This document shows positions 15,601 to 27,600 of a DNA stretch of 64,000 nt, piece after piece (within the stretch, counting starts at the first letter, position 1; each line of letters opens with the position of its first letter). The DNA comes from Manis javanica. Taxonomy: Eukaryota; Chordata; Mammalia; Pholidota; Manidae. The notes under the pieces were generated by a model. The model worked only from the letters and a program-made list of their open reading frames with translations. It was not told where the DNA came from and did no database searches. Position numbers and translations under genes: made by a program. Where the stretch lies: positions 186,001 to 250,000 of the forward strand of contig NW_027332181.1 of NCBI RefSeq assembly GCF_040802235.1, read 5' to 3'.

Positions 15601-18600
15601 CAAACTCATTCTATGAAGCCAGCATCACCCTAATACCAAAACCAGGCAAAGACCCACGAAAAAAGAAAATTACAGACCAATATCCCTGACAAACATAGTT
15701 GCAAAAATACTCAACAAAATATTAGCAAACCGAATTCAAAAATACATCAAGAGGATCATACACCATGACCAAGTGGGATTCATCTCAGGGATGCAAGGAT
15801 GGTACAAAATTTGAAAATCCATCAACAGGAGGTGGAGCCAAGATGGCGGCATGAGTAGAGTAGCGGAAATCTCCTCCCAAAACCAAATATATTTTTGAAA
15901 ATACAACAAAGAACTCTTCCTAAAAGAGAGACCAGAAGACACAGGACAACATCCAGACCACATCCACACCTGCGAGAACCCAGCGCCTCGTGAAGGGGGT
16001 AAGATACAAGCCCCGGCCCAGTAGGACCCAAGCACCCCACACCCCAGCTCCAGGTGGGAGGAGAGGAGTCGGAGCGGGAAGGGAGAGGGAGCCCAGGACT
16101 GCTAAATAGCCAGCCCTAGCCATCCACACCAGAGCGCAGACACAGTGCATGCATGGGGTCCTGGATAATAGGGAAACAGGATAGTAAGGCCTGTAAGCGG
16201 GTCCCCGCGGCCGGCGCTCTGGGACAAAGAAAAGCGAGTGCTTTTTGGAAGTCTTAAAGGGACAGGGACCCCACTGCTGGACTGAAGTGTCCTGGGACAA
16301 TTCAGTCTAGCAGCAAGGAATCTGGGGAACTCTGGGCACTCTAAACCCCTGGGGAGCAGGGAGCACGGAGGCCCCTCACAGAGATAAATAACCTCCCAGC
16401 CGTTCCCCCTTCAACGTGGCTCCACCATACAGGAGCAGCAGCCCGAGGCAGGGCACGCTCAGTGCAACAGCAGAGATAAACTCCATGGCGGCTAGGCAAG
16501 AATCAGAAGCCCCGTCTGCATGCAGCTGCCCATCACAAGCCACTAGAGGTCGCTGATCTCCCGGAGAGGAAGGCCACAAACCAACAAGAAGGGAAGTTCT
16601 TCCAGCCGTTACTCGTACCAGCTCTGCAAACTATCTCTATCGCCATGAAAAGGCAAAATTTCAGGCAGACAAAGATAACAGAGACAACACCTGTGAAGGA
16701 GACAAACCTAAACAGTCTTCCTGAAAAAGAATTCAAAATTAAAATCATAAACATGCTGACGGAGATGGAGAGAAATATACAAGAGCTAAGGGATAAAGTC
16801 CGGAGGGAGATTACAGATGCCCAGAAAGAGATTACAGAAGTGAAACAAACTCTGGAAGGATTTGTGAGCAGAATGAATAAGATGCAAGAGCCCACTGATG
16901 GAATAGAAACCAGAGAACAGGAACACATAGAAGCTGACATAGAGAGAGATAAAAGGATCTCCAGGAATGAAACAATATTAAGAGAACTGTGTGACCAATC
17001 CAATAGGAACAATATCCATATTATAGAGGTACCAGACGAAGAAGAGGGAAAAAGGGATAGAAAGCGTCTTTGAAGAAATAATTGCTGAAAACTTCCCCAA
17101 ACTGGGGGAGGAAATAATCAAACAGACCACGGAAATACACAGAACTCCCAACAGAAAGGACCCAAGGAGGACAACACCAAGACACATAACAATTAAAATG
17201 GCAAAGGTCAAGGACAAGGACAGAGTTTTAAAGGCAGCTAGAGAGAAAAAGGTCATCTATAAAGGAAAACACATCAGGCTATCATCAGACTTCTCAACAG
17301 AAACCTTACAGGCCAGAAGAGAATGGTATGATATATTTAATGAATGAAACAGAAGGGCCTTGAACCAAGGATACTGTATCTAGCATGATTATCATTTAAA
17401 TATGAAGGAGGGATTAAACAATTCTCAGACAAGCAAAAGTAGAGGAATTTGCCTCCCACAAACCACCTCTACACGGTATTTTAGAGAGACTTTTCTAGAT
17501 GGGAGCACTCCTAAAACTAAACAGATGTCACCAGAGAAAATAAAATCACACCAAAGAAAGCAGACCAACCAAATACTAACTAAAGACAAAAAATAAAATC
17601 AACTACCCACTAAAAGCAGTTAAAGGAAACACGAAAGAGCACAGAATAAAACAACCAACATATAAAGAATGGAGGAGGATGAATAAGAAGGGAGAGAAGA
17701 GAAAAATCTCCAGACTGTGTATATAACAGCTCAATAAGCGAGCTAAGTTAGGCAGTAAGATACTAAAGAAGCTAACCTTGAACCTTTGGTGACCACGAAT
17801 CTAAAGCCTGCAATGGCAAAAAGTACGTATCTTTCAATAGTCACCCTAAATGTAAATGGACTGAATGCACCAATCAAAAGACACAGAGTAACAGAATGGA
17901 TAAAAAAGCAAGGCCCATCTATATGCTGCTTACAAGAAATTCACCTCAAACCCAAAGACATGCACACACAAAAAGTCAAGAGATGGAAAAACATACTTCA
18001 GGAAAACAAAAGAAAGATGAAAGCAGGGGTTGCAGTACTAGTATCAGACAAAATAGACTTCAAAACAAAGAAAGTAACAAGAGATAAAAAAGGACATTAC
18101 ATAATGATAAAGGGCTCAGTCCAACAAGACGACATAACCATTCTAAATATATATGCATTCAACACAGGAGCACCAGCATATGTGAAACAAATACTAACAG
18201 AACTAAAGGGGGAAATAGAATGCAATGCATTCATTTCAGGAGACTTCAACATGCCACTCACCCCAAAGGATAGATCCACTGGGCAGAAAATAAGTAAGAA
18301 CATGGAGGCACTGAACAACACACTAGAACAGATGGACCTAATAGACATCTATAGAACTCTACATCCAAAAGCAACAGGATATACATTCTTCTCAAGTGCA
18401 CATGGAACATTCTCCAGAATAGACCACATACTAGCCCACAAAAACAGCCTCAGTAAATTCCAAAAGATTGAAATTCTACCAACCAACTTTCCAGACCACA
18501 AAGGTATAAAACTAGAAATAAATTCTACAAAGAAAACAAAAAGGCTCACAAACACATGGAGGCTTAACAACATGCTCCTAAATAACCAATGGATCAACGA

Positions 18601-21600
18601 ACAAATTAAAACAGAGATCAAGGAATATATGGAAACAAATGACAACAACAACACAAAGCCCCAACTTCTGTGGGACGCAGCAAAAGCAGTCTTAAGAGGA
18701 AAGTATATAGTGATCCAGGCACACTTAAAGAAGGAAGAACAATCCCTAATGAATAGTCTAACATCACAATTATCGAAACAGGAAAAAGAAGAACAAATGC
18801 GGCCTAAAATCAGCAGAAGGAGGGACATAATAAAGATCAGGGAAGAAATAAACAAAATTGAGAAGAATAAAACAATAGCAAAAATCAACGAAACCAAGAG
18901 CTGGTTCTTTGAGAAAATAAACAAAATAGATAAGACTCTAGACAAACTTATTAAGAGAAAAAGAGAATCAACACAAATCAACAGAATCAGAAATGAGAAT
19001 GGAAAAATCACAACATACCCTACAGAAATACAAAGAATTATTAAAGATTACTATGAAAACCTATATGCCAACAAGCTGGAAAAAATAGAAGAAATGGACA
19101 ACTTCCTAGAAAAATACAAACTTCCAAGACTGACCAAGGAAGAAACACAAAAGTTAAACAAACCAATTACGAGCAAAGAAATTGAAATGGTAATCAAAAA
19201 ACTACCCAAGAAGAAAACCCCTGGGCCAGACGGATTTACCTCAGAATTTTATCAGACACACAGAGAAGACATAATACCCATTTACCTTAAAGTTTTCCAA
19301 AAAATACAAGAGGAGGGAATACTCCCAACCTCATTCTATGAAGCCAACATCATCCTAATACCAAAACCAGGCAAAGACCCCACCAAAAAAGAAAATTACA
19401 GACCAATATCCCTGATGAACGTAGATGCAAAAATACTCAATAAAATATTAGCAAACCGAAATCAAAAATATATCGAAAGAATCATACACCATGACCAAGT
19501 GGGATTCATCCCAGGGATGCAAGGATGGTACAACATTTGAAAATCCATCAACATCATCCACCACATCAACAAAAAGAAAGACAAAAACCACATGATCATC
19601 TCCATAGATGCTGAAATAGCATTTGACAAAATTCAACATCCATTCATGATAAAAACTCTCAGCAAAAATGGGTATAGAGGGCAAGTATCTCAACATAATA
19701 AAGGCCATATATGATAAACCCACAGCCAGCATTATACTGAATAGTGAGAAGCTGAAAGCATTTCCTCTGAGATCGGGAACCACACAGGGATGCCCACTCT
19801 CCCCACTGTTATTTAACATAGTACTGGAGGTCCTAGCCATGGCAATCAGACAAAACAAAGAAATACAAAGAATCCAGATTAGTAAATAAGAAGTTAAACT
19901 GTCACTATTTGCAGATGATATGATACTGTACATAAAAAACCCTAAAGACTCCACTCCAAAACTACTAGAACTGATATCAGAATACAGCAAAGTTGCAGGA
20001 TACAAAATTAACACACAAAATCTGTAGCTTTCCTATACACTAACAATGAAGCAACAGAAAGAGAAATCAGGAAAACAATTCCATTCACCATTGCATCAAA
20101 AAGAATAAAATATCTAGGAATAAACCTAACCAAAGAAGTGAAAGACTTATACTCTGAAAACTACACGTCACTCTTAAGAGAAATTAAAGGGGACACTAAT
20201 AAATGGACACTCATCCCACACTCATGGCTAGGAAGAATTAATATCGTCAAAATGGCCATCCTGCCCAAAGCAATATACAGATTTGATGCAATCCCTATCA
20301 AATTACCAGCAACAATCTTCAATGAATTGGAACAAACAATTCAAAAATTCATATGGAAACACCAAAGACCCCGAATAGCCAAAGTAATCCTGAAAAAGAA
20401 GAATAAAGTAGGGCGGATCTCACTCCCCAACTTCAAGCTCTACTACAAAGCCATAGTAATCAAGACAATTTGGTACTGGCACAAGAACAGAGCCACAGAC
20501 CAGTGAAACAGATTAGAGACTCCAGAAATTAACCCAAACATATATGGTCAATTAATATTTGATAAAGGAGCCATGGAAATACAATGGCAAAATGACAGTC
20601 TCTTTAACAGGTGGTGCTGGCAAAACAAGACAGCTACATGTAGGAGAATGAAACTGGACCATTGTCTAACCCCATATACAAAGGTAAACTCAAAATGGAT
20701 CAAAGACCTGAATGTAAGTCATGAAACCATTAAACTCTTGGAAAAAAACATAGGCAAAAACCTCTTAGACATAAACATGAGTGATCTCTTCTTGAACATA
20801 TCTCCCCGGGCAAGGAAAACAACAGCAAAAATGAGCAAGTGGGACTACATTAAGCTGAAAAGCTTCTGTAAAGTGAAGGACACCATCAATAGAACAAAAA
20901 GGAACCCTACAGTATGGGAGAATATATTTGAAAATGACAGATCCAATAAAGGCTTGACGTCCAGAATATATAAAGAGCTCACACGCCTCAACAAACAAAA
21001 AACAAATAACCCAATTAAAAAATGGGCAGAGGAACTGAACAGTTCTCTAAAAAAGAAATACAGATGGCCAAGAGACACAAGAAAAGATGCTCCACATCGC
21101 TAATCATCAGAGAAATGCAAATTAAAACTACAATGAGGTATCACCTCACACCAGTAAGGATAGCTGCCATCCAAAAGACAAACAACAACAAATGTTGGCG
21201 AGGCTGTGGAGAAAGGGGCACCCTCCTACACTGCTGGTGAGAATGTAAATTAGTTCAACCATTGAGGAAAGCAGTTTGGAGGTTCATCAAAATGCTCAAA
21301 ACAGACCTACCATTTGACCCAGGAATTCCACTCCTAGGAATTTACCCTAAGAACGCAGCAATCAAGTTTGAGAAAGACAGATGCACCCCTATGTTTATCG
21401 CAGCACTATTTACAATAGCCAAGAATTGGAAGCAACCTAAATGTCCATCGGTAGATGAATGGATAAAGAAGATGTGGTACATATACACAATGGAATACTA
21501 CTCAGCCATAAGAAGAGGGGAAATCCTACCATTTGCAGCAACATGGATGGAGCTGGAGAGTATTATGCTCAGTGAAATAGCCAAGTGGTGAAAGAGAAAT

Positions 21601-24600
21601 ACCAAAAGATTTCACTCATCTGAGGAGTATAAGAACAAAGGAAAAACTGAAGGAACAAAACAGCAGCAGAATTACAGAACCCAAAAATGGACTAACAGGT
21701 CCAAAGGGAAAGGAACTGGGGAGGAAGGGTGGGCAGGGAGGGATAAGGGGGGGGAAGAAGAAGGGGGGTATTAAGATTAGCATGCATGGGGGGGAGGGAG
21801 AAAGGGGAGGGAGGGCTATACAACACAAAGAGGACAAGTAGTGATTCTACAACATTTTGCTATGCTGATGGACAGTAACCGTAATGTGGTTTTTAGGGGG
21901 GACCTGATATAGGGAGAGCATAGTAAACATAGTATTCTTCATGTAAGTGTAGATTAAAGACTAAAAAAAAAAAAAAAAGAAAGAAAGAAAAGGGGGATTA
22001 CTCCTTGATAGGATAAAACTATTGGTAAATCAAAGATTAACACATGCTTTAAATATCCTTAATGTTGATCACTTAAAGGGTGTCAGATGATCAGCTATGG
22101 AGGTACTCTTTTCTGATAATATTCCTTTCTCTTAATAAAAAAAAAAAAGAAAGCAGCTCCTGTGTGCTGACCTCCAATGAGTTCTACACAGTGGTATAGA
22201 GGGCATGTCAAAGTGTGGGCAAAGGGTCTGTTTGTTTCTATGCAGAAGATTAAGGCCTAGCTTGGCTACCCAGAAAACGAACTAAGATACGAAATGAGGA
22301 GGTGCTTCCAGCATCAGCACTCTCTGGAGGCCTCGTGCCGGGGGATGATCATCAAAAAGCCTCCACAGGGATCCGGCGATGCTGCGGTTGTGGCTGCGTC
22401 CACCCCACCGTTTCCTGGACTTGCCGTAGGAATGAGGAGGGAGATGTCTAGGCTGGCATGTGCATACAGTGAGACAACGAATTTGACCGGATCTGTACTG
22501 TTGGAACTCAACCAGGAGTTGGGAGGGGTGCAAGTTGTAGTGCTCCAAAATCTTACGACTATAGACTATCTACGGTTAAAAGAACATATGGGATGTGAAC
22601 TGATCCCAGAAATGGGTTGCTTTAATTTGTCTGATTTCTCTCAGACTGTTCAAGTACAGTTGGACAATATCCATCATATCATAGACAAATTTTTACAAAT
22701 GCCTAGGGTGCCTAAATGGTTTTCTTGGCTTCACTGGAGATGGTTGGTAATTATACATTTGCTTTGTTTATGTCACCGTATTACTATTATGTGAATATGT
22801 GTGCGCAAGTTAGTTAGTAGTTTAAAACCTATACATGCTTAAGGTACTCTACAAGAAGATATGTCAAAGAAATAATCAATCTTCCCATGTTTTCTTCCAT
22901 AAGCTACCTCTATAGCTTTTCTTCTTCCTTCCTAATTACAACCCTTAAATAGAATTCGTGCCTCATATCGAATTTACCAAGTATCATAATTCCTCCAAGT
23001 GGTAAAGATACCTCGAGAAAAGTGCTGGGCATAGAAGCCACAGGGCATAAATCTGCAAAGAAGTAAAAAAGCTAACCTTTTCAAACAATATGGCTTCTCT
23101 CTCACTTACCAACTTTACATTTCCCTGTATGGCCCTGGAAGATGACTGGTTAGCCAGAGACGGGTAAGATTCCTCAAGGGAGGAACAGCCTAAGACAGGC
23201 ACAGTCGCAGGGGGGCCATCAGGTGAGAAGTCGGGGAACAACAGTGGTGAAGCTTAGAACCTCACCCCCCCCCCCTGTTTTGAGAGAAAGCTTCTGCATC
23301 CATGGATGTTTTATTGCCCTTGTCTAGCTCGGATTAGCACATAGTCTACTGGCACACACCTGATCATCTACAACTGCTCTCTTACAACACTAAACTATGT
23401 TTTCTAACTTTATCTTGCATCTACCTACCACTTCAGCATTTTATGAAAAATAAAAATAATAATAATAATAAAGGGAGAAATGTGGGATCCACATATAAAT
23501 CAAGTAAAAAAATCAAATGAATATTCATATTTGACCTGATTGTTTATAGTTCATAATGCGTGATCAAAACCGAAAGTTTCTGTGATGAATGCCCTTGTAC
23601 TGTTCACCATGTAAGAACTTATTCACTATGTAAGAATTCGTTCACCATATAAGAACTTGTTCGTTATGCTTCAAAAGATTGGAGACTGATGAGAATTAGG
23701 CTTGAGATGGATTAATGATTGTGCATTGAGCACTGACCCCCCTATACAGAATTTTATTGTTGTTAACCATTTGATCAATAAATATGAGAGATGCCCTCTC
23801 AAAAAAAAAAAAACACTCAGCAAAATGGGTATAGAGGGCAAGTACCTCAACATAATAAAGGCCATATATGATAAACCCACAGCCAACATTATATTGAACA
23901 GCGAGAAGCTGAAAGCTTTTCCTCTGAGATCGGGAACCACACAGGATGCCCACTCTCCCCACTGTTATTTAACATAGTACTGGAGGTCCTAGCCACAGCA
24001 ATCAGACAAAACAAAGAAATACAAGGAACCCAGATTGGTAAAGAAGAAGTTAAACTGTCACTATTTGCAGATGACATGACATTGTACACAAAAAACCTTA
24101 AAGACTCCACTCCAAAACTACTAGAAGTGATATCGGAATACAGCAACGTTGCAAGATACAAAATTAACACACAGAAATCTGTAGCTTTCCTATACACTAA
24201 CAATGAAACAATAGAAAGAGAAATCAGGAAAACAACTCCATTCACAATTGCATCAAAAAAATAAAATACCTAGGAATAAACCTAACCAATGAAGTGAAAG
24301 ACCTATACCCTGAAAACTACAAGACACTCTTAAGAGAAATTAAAGGGGACACTAACAAATGAAAACTCATCCCATGCTCTTGGCTAGGAAGAATTAATAT
24401 CGTCAAAATGGCCATCCTGCCCAAAGCAATATACAGATTTGATGCAATCCCTATCAAATTACCAGCAACATTTTTTCAACAAACTGGAACGAAATTCAAA
24501 CATTCATATGGAAACACCAAAGACCCAGGATAGCCAAAGCAATCCTGAGAAAGAAGAATAAAGTGGGGGGACCTCCCTCCCCAATTTTAAGCTCTACTAC

Positions 24601-27600
24601 AAAGCCATAGTAATCAAGACAATTTGGTACTGGCACAAGAACAGAGCCACAGACCAGTGAAACAGATTAGAGACTCCAGAAATTAACCCAAACATATATG
24701 GTCAATTAATATTTGATAAAGGAGCCATGGACATACAATGGCAAAATGACAGTCTCTTTAACACATGGTGCTGGCAAAACTGGACAGCTACATGTAAGAG
24801 AATGAAACTGGACCATTGTCTAACCCCATATACAAAAGTAAATTTGAAATGGATCAAAGACCTGAATGTAAGTCATAAACCATAAAACTATTAGAAGAAA
24901 ACATAGGCAAAAATCTCTTAGACATAAACATGAGTGACCTCTTCTTGAACATATCTCCCCAGGCAAGGATAACAAAAGCAAAAATGAACAAGTGGGACTA
25001 TATTAAGCTGAAAAGCTTCTGTACAACAAAAGACACCATCAATAGAACAAAAAGGTACCCTACAGTATGGGAGAATGTATTTGTAAATGACATAACCGAT
25101 AAAGGCCTGACATCCAAAATATATAAAGGGCTCACATACCTCAAAAAACAAAAAACAAATAATCCAATTAAAAAATGGGCAGAAGAACTGAACAGTTTTC
25201 CAAAAAAGAAATTCAGATGGCCAACAGACACATGAAAAGATGCTCCACATTGCTAATTATCCGAGAAATGGAAATTAAAACCACAATGAGACCATCACCT
25301 CACACCAGTAAGGATGGCTACCATCCAAAAGACAAACAACAACAAATGTTGGTGATGTTGTGGAGAAAGGGGAACCCTCCTACACTGCTGGTGGGAATGT
25401 AAATTAGTTCAACCATTGTGGAAAGCAGTATGGAGTTTCCTCAAAATGCTCAAAATAGACTTACCATTTGACCCAGGAATTCCACTCCTAGGAATTTACC
25501 CCAAGAATGCAGCACTCCAGTTTGAAAAAGACATATGCACTCCTATGTTTATCACAGCACTATTTACAATCGCCAAGAAATGGAAGCAACCTAAGTGTCC
25601 ATCAGTAGATGAATGGATAAAGAAGATGTGGTACATATAGACAATGGAATATTACTCAGCCATAAGAAGAAAACCAATCCTACCATTTGCAACAACATGG
25701 ATGGAGCTAGAGGGTATTATGCTCAGTGAAATAAGCCATATGAAGAAAGAGAAATACCAAATGATTTCACTCATCTGTGGAGTATAAGAACAAAGGAAAA
25801 ACTGAAGGAACAAAACAGCAGTGGAATCACAGAACCCAAGAATGGACTAACAGGTACCAAACAGAAAGGGACTGGGGAGGATGGGTGGGTAGGGTGGGAT
25901 AAGGAGGGGGAAGAAGAAAGGGGGTATTATTATTAGCATGCATAATGTGGGGGGTGGGAGAAAGGGGAGGGCTGTGCAACACAGAGAAGACAAGTAGTGA
26001 TTCTACAACATTTTGCTATGCTGATGGACAGTGACTGTAATGGGGTTTGTGGGGCGGACTTGGTATAGGGGAGAGCCTAGTAAACATAATATTCTTCATG
26101 TAATTGTAGATTAATGGTAACAAAAAAAAAGAGAAAGAGAAGGGGGATTACTCCCTGATAGGATAAAACTAACTGCAAATCAACGATTAATGCATGCTTT
26201 AAATATCCCTAATTTTGGTCTTTTACAGGGTGTCATATGATCAGCTATGGAAGTACATTTTTCTGATAATATTCCTTTCTCTTAAAAAAAAAAAATGCAG
26301 TTCCTGTGTGGTGATCTCCAATATGTTCTTCACAATAGTATAAAGGTCATATCAAAGTGTGGGCAAAGGGTTTGTTTGTGTTTATACAGAGGATCAAAGC
26401 CTAATTTGGCTACCCAGAAAATGAATTAAGCTACGATATGAAGAAGAACTTTCAACATCAACATCCTCTGGAAGAGTCATTCCAGAAGATGATCATCAAA
26501 AAACTTCAACAAAGATCCTGGCGCTGTTGCAGTTGTAGCTGCATTCATCCCACTGGTTCCTGGACTTGCCATTGGAATGAAGAAGGAGATATCTAAGTTG
26601 GCCTGTGCATACAGTAAAACAACAAATTTGACTGGATCTATACTGTCGGAACTCAACCAAGAATTAGGAGTAGTGCAAGTTGCAGCGCTCCAAAATCGTG
26701 CGACTATAGACTACTGTTAAAAGAACATATGGGATGTGAACTGTTCCCAGGAATGTGCTGTTTTAATTTGTCTGATTTTTCTCAAAATATTCAAATTTGG
26801 TTAGACAATATCCATCATATCCCTAAGTTTTCACAAATGCCTAGGGTACCTAACTGGTGTTCTTGGTTTCACTGGATATGGCTGGTAATTGTAGGTCTGC
26901 TTTTGTTATGTAGCTGTATTCCTATTATGTTAATGTGTGTATGCAATTTAATTAGTAGTCTAAAACCTACACATGCTTATGTTACTCTACAAGAAGATAT
27001 GTCAAAGAAATAATCAATCTTCCCATGTTTTCTTCCATCTGCTACTTCTATAGCTTTTCTTCTTCCTTCCTAATTACAACCCTTTAGTAGAATTTGTGCC
27101 TCATATAGAAAATTACCGAGTATCGTAATTCTTCCAAGTGGTAAAGATACCTCAAGACAAATGCTGGGCATAGAAGCCACAGGGCATAAATATGCAAAGA
27201 AGTAAAAAGCTAACCTTTTCAAACAATATGGCTTCTCTCTCACTTACCAACTTTACATTTCCCTGTATGGCCCCGGAAGATGACTGGTTAGCCAGAGACA
27301 GGTAAGATTCCTCAAGGGAGGAACAACCTAAGACAGGCACAGTCGCAGGGGGGCCATCAGGTGAGAAATTGGGGATCAACAGAGGTGAGGCTTAGAACCT
27401 CACACCCCCTGTTTTGAGAGAAATCTTCTGCATCCGTGGATGTTTTGTTGCCCTTGTCTAGCTTGGATTAATAGTTAGTCTATAGGCACAGACCTGATCA
27501 TCTATATTTGCCCTCTTACAGCACTAAATTATGTTTTCTACCTTTATCTTGCATCTACCTACCACTTCAGCATTTTATTAGAATAATAATAATAAGGGAG

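Larger units (their letters stand above)
11978..15827 (+). mobile_element. L1 copy A, 5' part (5' UTR, ORF1, ORF2 first half)
   Basis: Inserted in the Tigger element; the target duplication AAATCACA is at 11970-11977 and 30368-30375 (short, so moderate support). The 5' UTR begins near 'taaagatggcaacatgag'. Broken ORF1 and ORF2 follow. ORF2 stops abruptly at 15813-15827, where the composite L1 B block is inserted, and resumes at 28008. Confidence 0.9.
15828..21976 (+). mobile_element. L1 copy B, full length
   Basis: About 6.1 kb: 5' UTR 15828-16644, ORF1 from 16645, ORF2 from about 17786, G-rich 3' UTR, then an A-run at 21963-21978. The 5' end GGAGGTGGAGCCAAGATGGCGGC carries a YY1-type site. 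It is the most complete L1 here, but both ORFs are broken. It is antisense to STXBP3. Confidence 0.93.
21992..23813 (+). mobile_element. ERV-derived tail 1 (env-LTR-poly(A)) fused to L1 B
   Basis: Follows the L1 B A-run directly. It comprises segment i (21992-22135, ends CTTAATAAA and A-run), env-derived sequence with a transmembrane-subunit remnant (22150-22860), a CTE-like hairpin (23131-23217), a polypurine tract AAAGGGAGAAA (23470-23480), an LTR starting TGTGGGATCC (23481), AATAAA at 23778-23783, and the end of R at 23800 with 13 As. There is no U5, so this is a copy of polyadenylated RNA. It shares all parts with the tail at 26142-27894. Confidence 0.88.

Noticed and set aside
15736..16300. 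Minus-strand frames in the L1 B 5' UTR (an ORF0-like idea)
   Set aside because: No similarity to a known antisense L1 protein could be seen, and L1 A and L1 D do not keep the frames. Retained only as an antisense-promoter question.
18349..19011. 220-codon minus-strand frame
   Set aside because: A shadow of the L1 ORF2 coding strand: A-rich ORF2 codons yield Leu/Ile/Phe/Ser-rich antisense frames without independent signal.
22294..22794. A domesticated env gene (syncytin-like)
   Set aside because: It lacks the surface subunit and a start, has lost one Cys of the CC pair, and the homologous copy is frameshifted. No sign of a maintained gene.
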